DNA of 7,360 bases from UBA1723 sp018066165 (GTDB lineage: Bacteria > Bacteroidota > Bacteroidia > Bacteroidales > Paludibacteraceae), in assembly GCA_018066165.1 (NCBI GenBank), contig JAGHRX010000120.1:1-7360 (forward strand). Reading direction: 5' to 3'. A program made the translations under genes and the position numbers. The stretch's first letter is position 1. Each line of letters begins with the position of its first letter. The notes under the pieces were generated by a model, which worked only from the letters and a program-made list of their open reading frames with translations, was not told where the DNA came from and made no database searches. Shown here piece after piece: positions 1 to 7,052 of the stretch.

Positions 1-35
1 ACATATATGTAAACTAGGACGCCCTCTTCAATCAT
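1..35 (-). other. Open frame at the left edge: continuation of the immunity ORF or start of a next gene
   Basis: The TGA of the 69-aa ORF overlaps an ATG as ATGA (35-32). From that ATG the other frame reads MIEEGVLVYIY and stays open to base 1. Two readings fit. Either the immunity gene continues here through a one-base slip in the preceding seven-A run, giving DAHKKNMIEEG as joined sequence, or a second small gene starts here by translational coupling. Eleven codons are too few to choose. Confidence 0.25.
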
Positions 36-241
36 ATTTTTTTATGGGCATCTATATTACCACATAGAAACAAATATTCCCAATACGGTAATTTAAACAT
101 TTCAAAATTCAAATGACTTGCGTATAAATAATCATACTCTAAACATTTCCGTTTAATAGTGTCTAAATCTTTCAATGCTTGATTAAGTTCATCGTCATCA
201 ATGTGTCTTTGGGTTCCATCTATTTTGTCTATCCACATCAT
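32..241 (-). CDS. Putative immunity protein for the upstream RHS toxin tip (69 aa, possibly frameshifted)
   Basis: I do not recognise this family. It begins 12 bases after the stop of the giant RHS gene, on the same strand, which is the usual place for the immunity gene of a polymorphic toxin. The start is one of two adjacent ATG codons (241 or 238); no clear Shine-Dalgarno is seen, only an AT-rich leader, which is common in Bacteroidota. The protein has no signal peptide or membrane segment, so it should be cytoplasmic. It is acidic in its first third (DDDE near residues 15-18) and aromatic in the second half (YDYLY, PYWEYLF). It is as AT-rich as the toxin tip. Its end is suspect: the frame closes at a TGA just after seven A (T7 at 37-43 on the plus strand), and one extra base there would keep it open to the window edge. 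The immunity role rests on position, size and composition, not on homology. Confidence 0.6.
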   Translation of the reverse strand: MMWIDKIDGTQRHIDDDELNQALKDLDTIKRKCLEYDYLYASHLNFEMFKLPYWEYLFLCGNIDAHKKI

Positions 242-253
242 ATTTATAAAACT

Positions 254-553
254 TTAATGTATTACAGTACTATTTCCATTGCTTCTTGGAACGATATGTA
301 TTTGTCTGTTGGCATTAATGTGAATTGTTGCTTGGTTTGTATTTCCTATAATACTTCCATCTCTTCCTATTACAACTCCGATATTGTCATACTGGAATTG
401 AACGATAGGCATATTTCGTCCATTAATACCAATAATTTCATAATTACCTATTTTTAAGTCATTTAAAAGGACATTATGATCTATGGTGAGGAAACTTTTA
501 CCTTCTAAATGAGTTGCATAATTATGATTTAATTGTTTAGGTGAAAATTGAGC
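254..553 (-). other. Variable C-terminal toxin domain (tip), probable nuclease of uncertain class
   Basis: About the last 100 residues (1936-2034) follow a low-complexity linker and do not belong to the RHS core. Visible motifs are FSPKQLNHNYATHLEGK (1938-1954), YDNIGVVIGRDGSIIGNT (1990-2007) and QATIHINANRQIHIVPR (2009-2025). A conserved-looking T-x-H pair (T2011, H2013) and the final HIVP (H2021-P2024), after an early H-x4-H (H1945, H1950), weakly recall polymorphic toxin type 50 and related BECR-fold RNases, whose ends often read I-x-Y-S-K-x-G-x-H-I-V-P. The match comes from memory of the family and is not a proven assignment. The stretch is AT-rich like the downstream putative immunity ORF, in contrast to the rest of the gene. 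Confidence 0.55.
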
Positions 554-3500
554 ATCCTCAAAATTTACCGAATTACATTGAACTTGTCTTCCTCCTGTTG
601 TCGCTTTCTCCGCAACAGCCGTCTCCGTCTGCATTTCAAAAGGCACATTCGGAGTATTTACCGTCGTCTCTGGCAATTTTGCTCCCGTCCATGGATTAAG
701 TCCCTGATTCTTGGCTGAGCAATAGCCCTGGAACCCTCCACTGACAAGACCGATTGCTGCACCAAAGATTATCCCTTCTTTTATGTCGCCTCCGGTCATT
801 TCACTGCCAAACAAACCTGTTAAGGCTCCTGTACTCGCTCCATAAAGACAACCCCGCAATACACCTGCCGGTGCGTACATGGACACGATTCCTCCCAACG
901 CTCCTTTGCCTGCTCCTATAAGTCCAGACTTCATAACGCCGCCTATACTTTGACCAGACAATATTCCGCTGGTCACTCCTCCGGCAAATCCTCCGGCCAT
1001 TCCAGCACATACTGCCACCAGCAATGGAGCGGCTGTTCCACATGAAGCTACTATAATGGCTCCGGCAGCGACTCCGGCAGCGACCGTCACTGCAGTTGTG
1101 ACTATGCTTTGCCAGTTGTTTCTAAAACAGTTTCCTAATTTGCTGAACCAAGTGTAGCCGCTCGGATCCACATACAGGAACGGGTTGAACATGCAGTAGG
1201 CGTAGCGGTTGTAGTTGAGCCAATCATCTGGCGACTGCACGTATGGGTCGACTGAGAAGAATGTGGCTGTGAGTGGATCGTAGATGCGTCCGTTCATGTT
1301 GATGATGGCGAAAGCATCGATATGCTCATGACCGGTATAGCCTCTGTCGATCAGATGATTCGTACGCTGATCCTTCTCTTCCCATTTCTCGAAATTTCGG
1401 CGCACTCCCCAAGGGTCGTACGCATATCGCTCAACCACATTGCCGTCTTCATCCGTCAAAGCTATCAAAGAGCCCTGGAAATCGTGGTAGGCATACAGAA
1501 GGGTGTCGTTGCCACAATTCTGTATAAACAGACTTCCGCCTGCAAGATAGTGAATTTTTCGGACATTACCAATGGAATCTGTCTCCTCTTCGTAATTTCC
1601 TAAATAATAGCGGACACGTTTTGTCTTGCCGTTTTCCTTATAGACGGATTTGCGCCTTTGTTCGTCGACACCATAGAATATGCTATAGTTCTTGTTTCCC
1701 TCCTCAATTTTATTAACCTTTTGAAAATCGGTATAGGCGAGCGTCAGTTTTGTGGCTGGAATGCTTGTTACGGCACCTTCGATGGATGTCAATGCGTGAG
1801 GTCTGCCGTTGTCACCATAGTTCAGCACACAGTCGCCCAGATCGCTCTTCGTCATTATGTTGCCCTGCCCGTCAAAAGTCAGACTATTTTCCTTCACCAA
1901 GGCACCGTTTCGGTAGATATCCCAGTTTGTCAGACGGTTCATATCGTCGTAGCCGAATATCTCCTGCTGACTTGTCATGTTGTCCGTTCTCGACTCAAGG
2001 TTGCCTCTTGAATCATAAGAGTACAACAAGTCAACCACGTCCTTGGCAAAAATGGAAGTGACATGACCTTGCTCATCATATCCAAAAACACTCTCCTTGA
2101 CACCCTTTTGCGTTCGAAGACTCTGGCCATACGCATCCTCTTCTAATAGTTTCCAGATAGACCTTTCCAAACTGTCTGTCACCTCGTATAAGATGCCGTT
2201 GCGGTCGTAGTGGTTGACAGTGAAGAATCCAGACGGATAAGTTTCTTTCCTTACACGTCCAAACTCGTCGTACTCTTTTCGGATTTCAAATATTTTGCCG
2301 TCTATCTCCTCCTTCTGTCTTACAACACGATCAAACTTGTCGTATGTGAACGACTGTCTGTGCTCACCCTGAATTTCTATGGCAACAATGCGGTTGTTAC
2401 TATCATAGTTGTAGCTGGTTGTCTTTCCGTTTGTCGTCTTGCTAAGCGGCAATCCGTTTTCGGCGTATGAGTATTCTGTGGCTATGGTGTCTCCTTTTTT
2501 ATGAATACTCTGCCCTGACCACATCAGTTCGCCAAAACCGTTATATTTGGTCTCTTGTACTCCACCGTCCGGATCTGTCAGTCTTGTGCGTCTTCCCTGC
2601 AAGTCATACTCGACACTGATAGAGGCACCACCCTCAGGAGTGGAAGACTTAATCTTTCCTGATGGATAATACTCGTAATTAACCGATTTGCCGTTTGTCT
2701 CTACGCAGATAATCCTTCCAGAAGCATCGTAGCTCATCTTCTTTCTTCCTTCCGGCGATACCGTCGTGGTGGAAGATTTCTCATATTTGGTTGTGCTTTT
2801 TCCAGATGGTGTTATCAGACTGGTGACTCTTCCGTATTCATCGTAGGAATATACAGTCTCCCAGCTTTGCGGATCGGAGGAGAATGTCGGTGCAGACACT
2901 CTGCTTTTAGTTCCATCCGAATTATATTCCGTAAAGACACTGATTTTTTTGTTCTTCAGTCCTAAGGTCTCTTTACACACCTCATTGCCAACATTGTCAT
3001 ACCAAGTGACGACGGGGGCACTTCCCGATTTATCGTGATAGGTGTAATATTTTGCTCCCCGACTATTTTCTGGCGAAGCCCATCCAGTAACGCTTGTCTC
3101 TGTTATTCCGTCTGCGAACTTAGTCTCGGTAAGATTGCCAAATCCGTCATAGGAGAAGCGGACTGTACCTTTACGGTCCGTCTTACTCTTCAACAAACCG
3201 GTGTTCTCATCCCAGTCATACTCATATCTGTCGCCTATTTCATCAATCTTGGCAGTCATGAATCTTCCCGAAGGACTGTATTCAAATTCAAAACGACGTG
3301 TGGTCCCGTTTGCCGAGCGTTCAACCAAAAGAGCCTGTCCGAAATTGTTGATGTTCTTGTATTCTGTAACAAATTCATTTTCATCATCCGGATCGGCAAT
3401 CTCTTTCGTCTGGTTACCCATGTCATCATAAAATGACAACACCTTACGGACTTGTTCCTGTCCGTCGGCAATCATTTTGGTTGTCAAGCAGCTCACCCTG

Positions 3501-6358
3501 TTTTTACACCATGATCCTTTTCTCTCGTATGTCATGGTCTTTTCCTCGACAATATCTCCTTGAGTGGTGGTTATTTTTTGAGGATTTCCATTCTCATAGT
3601 CCGACGCTTCGATAACAGTTGTTATGCCTGTCAAACAGTTTGTGACGGATTTCTTTGACACGTATTTGAAGCATCGCTTTCCCGACTTTGTTCCTAGATT
3701 TTCTGTCTTATACTCATAAACGACATTCTCTATCTGTCTGCCAGTACCAGAGGTGAAAGTTGTTTCTTCCACAGGATGAGGACTGAACAGGATAGTGTCG
3801 TAGCTATACCTGATTGTCTTCTTTTTGTTTAGTGTCTCGTTGTCTTGCGTGAACTCTTCAAAGCCCAAGATTCCTTTTTCTTGATGGAATCTCAAACCTT
3901 TGTAATAACATCTTTCCGTGCTTTCATAATTTCCTGATTTAGTCGTTATCTGACTAACAACATGGATAGGAATGCAAGGCTGCGTCACATTTGGAGATAT
4001 CTCTTCCTGTCCAGACTGGTAGGAAACAGGATCCGACAGAGTCTTATAATCCACCGTGTAGATCGACATAAGTCCGTCGTTGATTTGAGACAAGTATCGA
4101 CCAATTTCCGGAGTGTGGACAAGATGAACGTCAAGTCCTTTTTGTGAGAGCGAAATAAGATCCGTTACTCCGTCTCCAGTGATGTCATAAAACGGTATAT
4201 GTTTGTTGTAGTACAGTTTGTTCGTCAAAATGTCAGGCAACTCATTCTTCAAGTACTTTTTTGAGACAAATCCACTGCCTGTGAAATAATGGAATGTTAG
4301 TTCATCATCGATGATTTCCAAAATGTCGAGAGTTCCGTCATTGTTGTAGTCCGCAAAAAAACGGTTGCCTTTAACAATGCAATCTAGTGCATATGGACTG
4401 TTTTTTTCGCACACCATTTTGAGAGGACATGGTATTTCCACAAAGCCAGTCCCGGTCGACAACATGATTTTCCATTTGTTTTCAAATTCATATTGGGAAA
4501 CGGCAATAACGTCCGTATATCCGTCACCATTGATGTCAACAAAGTCGCCTCCGGCATCCAAATCCCAATATGACGGTATCTTCTCGAAATCAATTTTTTC
4601 AAAGTTTTTTGTGTTGGAGTCAAATTCAAATGCCTCGTGATAGGCTCTATTATAAATCTCTGGTAATCCATTTCCATTCAGGTCTGTTATGGAATATCTG
4701 GAGTCCACCGCAAAATATCGACCTTTATATGAAAACGATGATATTTTAGAAAAAAGTTTGCCTTCAATGTCTATCTTGTATAAGTCGGCGAAGTCAACAT
4801 CTTCGTACGTCTCTGTTTCTTCGCTGTGCAAAACCAACATCTCAACGAATCCATCACCGTCAAAATCATTGAATTCAATCTGCGATTGGTCAGAGTCTGT
4901 AAGCACAATCTCCGTATTAAAATTTTGTCTGATGAACGTTCCGTCTCCATCGTTCAGAAGAACCTCTACCCAATAATTCGAACCAGATCTTTTAACTTCA
5001 ATCAGGTCTTTTTTCCCGTCTTTATTGATGTCCAATGAGTGAAGCAGGAGTGCACCATAAAAATAATCCATTGGCACCTGCATTGCCTTTTCATACATGA
5101 CACCGGATTCCGTCTTTTTCGACAAATACAGATTCCATTCAACAATGACACCTTCAATAGCCGAATATCCCGTAGGCATATCTGAGTTGGTTTTTATGAA
5201 ATCGGAAATTCCATCATTATTGAAATCATCCACCAAAACACTATATTCATTATAACAATCGTCATCCTCTGCAAATGGGACGAAGACGTATTTCTCAATT
5301 TTATGTGCAGATTCGCTGGCATTGCCCATACTGCCCCAATTTAGAACAATTGGAGCCAATCTTTCCTCTTTATCGTTGGATAAAGTAATGGATTCCAATT
5401 TGTTGTAAAAGCCATCAAAAAAGTAAGACAGTGTATATGTTTTAAGAATCTTGCCGTTTGTCTTCACATCGACGGTTCTCAATAGTTTTGTCGATGACAA
5501 TTTAGAGCCTGCTATAAATTGCAGTCTTGAATCCTTTCTATCTGAGTCGTAGGTGAAATCCACGACGCAAGTAGGTGTAACTTTGGCATTCTCGTTGCCA
5601 GTGTAGAGTATCTTGGACAGCCAAAACTCACCATTCTCATCGTCCAATCCATACTCGTATGACATATAGTTCCCATTTTGATCCGTCACTTTCGTCAACA
5701 GCCAAATCAACGGCACACCGGATGTCTGAGACTCTATTCTTGCATCGCTCGTCGCTCCATAGATCATCGTGACACCCTCTTTTGTTACGACACTGAAGTA
5801 AGATCCGTCCTTGTTGTCTCCACTGTGAAATGTTATGTCACAGTATGTCTCTTCTTGAGTGCGGTACTTCGAGCCGTCAGTCAAATTCTTTCCGGATGTC
5901 AATACAAGTCTTGCTCCATCCAACTCAATATTGTCTTCGTCTGTCAAATGGATTGCGTCCGGCTTTCCATCAGAAAAAAGGTTCTTTCTTGATCTGCATA
6001 TTGCTGACACACACGAAAGATTGAAACCGTATCCCGCAATTCCATTGCCTGCCTGTGAATTATAGACAAGCTGTACACTCGGATTCATTCCATTGACTCC
6101 AGATGGCACTTCTATCGGAATTTGATACATCAAGGAACCAATTGCACTGACGTTGAGGACACCTCCTATTTTACCAAACACAAAACCATGAGCCTTGTCG
6201 TCTGTAGGGGTGCCATCTGACATCAAATAAGGACCTTTCCCAAAATCGAGAATAGAACTATCCCCGACTTCTGGTTGTGCAGACGGATTCTGCTCAACAG
6301 AGAAACAAACGGATGTAGAGAATAAGAACCACACCAATAAAAGGACTTTCTGAATCAT
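254..6358 (-). CDS. Secreted SpvB / FG-GAP / RHS-repeat polymorphic toxin, single-chain TcB-TcC-like (2034 aa)
   Basis: A giant secreted polymorphic toxin. Domains in order (residues): Sec signal peptide 1-20 (hydrophobic VLLLVWFLF, likely cut after CFS); SpvB-like N-terminal domain about 60-350, with the family pattern IPIEVPSGVNGMNPSVQL followed by YNSQAGNGIAGYGFNL; seven FG-GAP/VCBS loops (378-733); a TcB/TcC-like middle about 750-840 (QINDGLMSIYTVDY, then KGILGFEEF); YD repeats about 970-1500; RHS core about 1620-1735, ending PFLYVDPSGY; a Gly/Ala-rich hydrophobic segment about 1752-1880; a linker; and a toxin tip about 1936-2034. In Tc toxins, SpvB plus propeller (TcB) and RHS (TcC) form a cocoon that holds a self-cleaved C-terminal toxin; by analogy this chain does both jobs. 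There is no PAAR or VgrG domain, so T6SS delivery is unlikely, and no T9SS sorting domain. The ATG lies 4 bases after the stop of the T9SS-sorted gene, suggesting translational coupling. The frame is intact throughout. Architecture is secure; target and delivery route are inferred. Confidence 0.93.
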   Translation of the reverse strand: MIQKVLLLVWFLFSTSVCFSVEQNPSAQPEVGDSSILDFGKGPYLMSDGTPTDDKAHGFVFGKIGGVLNVSAIGSLMYQIPIEVPSGVNGMNPSVQLVYNSQAGNGIAGYGFNLSCVSAICRSRKNLFSDGKPDAIHLTDEDNIELDGARLVLTSGKNLTDGSKYRTQEETYCDITFHSGDNKDGSYFSVVTKEGVTMIYGATSDARIESQTSGVPLIWLLTKVTDQNGNYMSYEYGLDDENGEFWLSKILYTGNENAKVTPTCVVDFTYDSDRKDSRLQFIAGSKLSSTKLLRTVDVKTNGKILKTYTLSYFFDGFYNKLESITLSNDKEERLAPIVLNWGSMGNASESAHKIEKYVFVPFAEDDDCYNEYSVLVDDFNNDGISDFIKTNSDMPTGYSAIEGVIVEWNLYLSKKTESGVMYEKAMQVPMDYFYGALLLHSLDINKDGKKDLIEVKRSGSNYWVEVLLNDGDGTFIRQNFNTEIVLTDSDQSQIEFNDFDGDGFVEMLVLHSEETETYEDVDFADLYKIDIEGKLFSKISSFSYKGRYFAVDSRYSITDLNGNGLPEIYNRAYHEAFEFDSNTKNFEKIDFEKIPSYWDLDAGGDFVDINGDGYTDVIAVSQYEFENKWKIMLSTGTGFVEIPCPLKMVCEKNSPYALDCIVKGNRFFADYNNDGTLDILEIIDDELTFHYFTGSGFVSKKYLKNELPDILTNKLYYNKHIPFYDITGDGVTDLISLSQKGLDVHLVHTPEIGRYLSQINDGLMSIYTVDYKTLSDPVSYQSGQEEISPNVTQPCIPIHVVSQITTKSGNYESTERCYYKGLRFHQEKGILGFEEFTQDNETLNKKKTIRYSYDTILFSPHPVEETTFTSGTGRQIENVVYEYKTENLGTKSGKRCFKYVSKKSVTNCLTGITTVIEASDYENGNPQKITTTQGDIVEEKTMTYERKGSWCKNRVSCLTTKMIADGQEQVRKVLSFYDDMGNQTKEIADPDDENEFVTEYKNINNFGQALLVERSANGTTRRFEFEYSPSGRFMTAKIDEIGDRYEYDWDENTGLLKSKTDRKGTVRFSYDGFGNLTETKFADGITETSVTGWASPENSRGAKYYTYHDKSGSAPVVTWYDNVGNEVCKETLGLKNKKISVFTEYNSDGTKSRVSAPTFSSDPQSWETVYSYDEYGRVTSLITPSGKSTTKYEKSSTTTVSPEGRKKMSYDASGRIICVETNGKSVNYEYYPSGKIKSSTPEGGASISVEYDLQGRRTRLTDPDGGVQETKYNGFGELMWSGQSIHKKGDTIATEYSYAENGLPLSKTTNGKTTSYNYDSNNRIVAIEIQGEHRQSFTYDKFDRVVRQKEEIDGKIFEIRKEYDEFGRVRKETYPSGFFTVNHYDRNGILYEVTDSLERSIWKLLEEDAYGQSLRTQKGVKESVFGYDEQGHVTSIFAKDVVDLLYSYDSRGNLESRTDNMTSQQEIFGYDDMNRLTNWDIYRNGALVKENSLTFDGQGNIMTKSDLGDCVLNYGDNGRPHALTSIEGAVTSIPATKLTLAYTDFQKVNKIEEGNKNYSIFYGVDEQRRKSVYKENGKTKRVRYYLGNYEEETDSIGNVRKIHYLAGGSLFIQNCGNDTLLYAYHDFQGSLIALTDEDGNVVERYAYDPWGVRRNFEKWEEKDQRTNHLIDRGYTGHEHIDAFAIINMNGRIYDPLTATFFSVDPYVQSPDDWLNYNRYAYCMFNPFLYVDPSGYTWFSKLGNCFRNNWQSIVTTAVTVAAGVAAGAIIVASCGTAAPLLVAVCAGMAGGFAGGVTSGILSGQSIGGVMKSGLIGAGKGALGGIVSMYAPAGVLRGCLYGASTGALTGLFGSEMTGGDIKEGIIFGAAIGLVSGGFQGYCSAKNQGLNPWTGAKLPETTVNTPNVPFEMQTETAVAEKATTGGRQVQCNSVNFEDAQFSPKQLNHNYATHLEGKSFLTIDHNVLLNDLKIGNYEIIGINGRNMPIVQFQYDNIGVVIGRDGSIIGNTNQATIHINANRQIHIVPRSNGNSTVIH
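719..1105 (-). other. Glycine/alanine-rich hydrophobic segment between RHS core and toxin tip
   Basis: Residues about 1752-1880 are dominated by Ala, Gly, Val and Ile, with several helix-like runs (AVTVAAGVAAGAIIVASCG; LLVAVCAGMAGGFAGGV; GIIFGAAIGLVSGG). Similar glycine-zipper-like, membrane-active stretches lie between core and toxin in many RHS effectors. There they are thought to be packed in the shell and to help the toxin across a target membrane, or to be shielded by a chaperone; none of the visible genes looks like such a chaperone. The composition is plain; the role is inferred. Confidence 0.65.
1154..1501 (-). other. RHS core with predicted self-cleavage site
   Basis: Residues about 1620-1735 match the RHS-repeat-associated core: YAYDPWGVRR (1645-1654), GYTGHEHID (1673-1681), NGRIYDPLTATFFSVDP (1689-1705) and NRYAYCMFNPFLYVDPSGY (1717-1735). 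The end fits the PxxxxDPxG[L/Y] pattern at which many RHS and TcC proteins cut themselves, freeing the C-terminal toxin inside the shell. By analogy the cut would fall right after Y1735, giving a C-terminal fragment of about 299 residues. Cleavage itself is inferred. Confidence 0.85.
1859..3430 (-). repeat. YD/RHS repeat array of the toxin shell
   Basis: At least sixteen copies of the Y-D-x-x-G-R/N type motif can be read between residues 977 and 1475, among them YDDMGN (977), YSPSGR (1027), YDGFGN (1070), YDNVGN (1120), YDEYGR (1172), YDASGR (1210), YDLQGR (1251), YDSNNR (1318), YDEFGR (1363), YDSRGN (1448) and YDDMNR (1470). They are about 20-40 residues apart. In solved RHS and TcC structures these repeats are beta-hairpins that spiral into a hollow shell around the toxin. 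The copies are diverged at DNA level, so this is old repeat structure and not a recent tandem expansion. Confidence 0.9.
4148..5227 (-). repeat. Seven FG-GAP/VCBS calcium-loop repeats in the RHS toxin
   Basis: Seven loops of the form DxNxDGxxD occur at residues 378-386 (DFNNDGISD), 443-451 (DINKDGKKD), 498-506 (DFDGDGFVE), 559-567 (DLNGNGLPE), 608-616 (DINGDGYTD), 670-678 (DYNNDGTLD) and 725-733 (DITGDGVTD). Spacing is about 49-65 residues, as expected for blades of a beta-propeller. In integrin-like and TcB proteins such loops bind Ca2+; the TcB propeller is the gate through which the toxin leaves. In the fourth loop an Asn replaces the usual third Asp, and in loops two to four the sequence around the motif is more diverged. 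Confidence 0.9.
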
Positions 6359-6362
6359 CTTC

Positions 6363-6851
6363 TTATTTTTTTATTATTTTCCATTCCGTGTTGAGATTGT
6401 CGATCTCTATTCGCAAAATGTATATTCCTGGATTTCTATCGGAAAAATCAATAGTGACATCATTTTTGTCTGCATATTGGTAAACAATGTTTTTCCCGTA
6501 TGTGTCTATGAGTAGAGCATATGCACTCTGGTCTTTTTTCAAACTGTCAATTCTAATGCTAAGGTGTCCGTCTGTAGGATTAGGATAAATATGAATTTGA
6601 TTCGACTCCAACGAATCTTTTATCTCTCCTCCAGATTCATCCTCTTCATTAACAACTCCTCCATCTTGATCATAAGACATATCGATATACCTTGCTGTAC
6701 GATTACCCGCATTATCGTAGATGAAATGGACGGTTTGCGCGGAAAGTGTCGCACAAAAACTAATCAAAAAAGAACATGAAAATACAACTATCTCCTTGAA
6801 AAATAGAGACAGTGCTACAACTCCTGACAGTATGTTTTTGCTCAAATTCAT
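6363..6851 (-). CDS. Small secreted protein with one YD motif and a T9SS type A sorting domain (about 162 aa)
   Basis: Numbered from the ATG at 6851: signal peptide 1-39, unusually long, with two hydrophobic runs and a likely cut after TLSAQ; a single YD-repeat-like motif at 41-57 (VHFIYDNAGNRTARYID); an acidic linker about 59-82 (NEEDESGGE); and a T9SS type A sorting domain about 83-162 (IHIYPNPTDGHLSI, then LIDTYGK, then GIYILRIE, ending KIIKK). The sorting domain sends proteins through the type IX system of Bacteroidota to the cell surface or outside, usually with removal of the domain. ATG 6851 is preferred because AAGGA lies 8 bases upstream; ATG at 6857 is too close to it, and the longest frame would need a TTG at 6875. 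The next gene, the RHS giant, begins 4 bases after the stop, so both are surely one transcript. Function is unknown; a role as export or surface partner of the RHS protein is my inference. Confidence 0.85.
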   Translation of the reverse strand: MNLSKNILSGVVALSLFFKEIVVFSCSFLISFCATLSAQTVHFIYDNAGNRTARYIDMSYDQDGGVVNEEDESGGEIKDSLESNQIHIYPNPTDGHLSIRIDSLKKDQSAYALLIDTYGKNIVYQYADKNDVTIDFSDRNPGIYILRIEIDNLNTEWKIIKK

Positions 6852-6858
6852 CGTCATT

Positions 6859-6863
6859 ATCCT
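6859..6863 (-). promoter_or_regulatory. Ribosome binding site deciding the start of the T9SS-sorted gene
   Basis: The minus strand reads AAGGA here, 8 bases before the ATG at 6851 and only 2 before the ATG at 6857. The spacing favours 6851 as the start. Confidence 0.5.
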
Positions 6864-6872
6864 TATCGTTAA

Positions 6873-6880
6873 CAAAGTTA
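6873..6880 (-). promoter_or_regulatory. Possible Bacteroidota -7 promoter element (TAACTTTG)
   Basis: TAACTTTG on the minus strand is an exact match to the TAnnTTTG -7 consensus of Bacteroidota primary-sigma promoters. Transcription would begin around 6866, giving a very short leader of about 15 bases that still contains the AAGGA. No good TTTG -33 element is seen about 19-21 bases upstream, so the promoter is unproven. Confidence 0.4.
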
Positions 6881-7006
6881 AAATCTTTATAATTCTGTGC
6901 TGTTTTTTTTGAGATTTTTTGCATCTAATCCTTTAATTCTTATGACATTTTAGCCATATTTTCCTTCCTTTCTCTCAAAATCCACAATGAAAATGCATAT
7001 CAATCT

Positions 7007-7044
7007 AGTTAAAAAGTTATCTTTAACTACTTAACTTTTTAACT
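7007..7044. repeat. Perfect 13-bp AT-rich inverted repeat
   Basis: AGTTAAAAAGTTA (7007-7019) pairs exactly with TAACTTTTTAACT (7032-7044) around a 12-base loop. With only two G-C pairs the stem is weak as RNA, so it may be a protein-binding site in DNA as well as a hairpin. It lies 156 bases upstream of the first gene start and 8 bases from the second hairpin. Confidence 0.6.
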
Positions 7045-7052
7045 TACATTTA

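Noticed and set aside
1322..2061. Several plus-strand frames of 90-117 codons opposite the RHS gene.
   Set aside because: They are antisense shadows of the YD-repeat coding sequence, with no start signals and residue patterns typical of reverse translation of repeats.
4148..5227. Tandem DNA duplication within the FG-GAP block.
   Set aside because: The motif recurs at protein level only; the DNA between copies is too diverged for a recent duplication.
6301..6358. Lipoprotein signal in the RHS giant because of Cys18 (STSVCFS).
   Set aside because: The residues before the Cys do not form a lipobox (no Leu at -3 and no small residue at -1); a normal signal peptidase I site after FS fits better.
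6851..6875. Longer start for the T9SS-sorted gene at a TTG (6875) giving 170 aa.
   Set aside because: It would place the start inside the possible -7 promoter element, while an ATG with a well-spaced AAGGA exists at 6851.
6760..6924. Minus-strand ORF of 54 aa (MQKISKKTAQNY...) with AAAGGA upstream, overlapping the start of the T9SS-sorted gene in another frame.
   Set aside because: It overlaps the signal peptide coding region of a well-supported gene, has no recognisable motif, and its second half (FMFFFD) looks like out-of-frame translation of the hydrophobic signal peptide.
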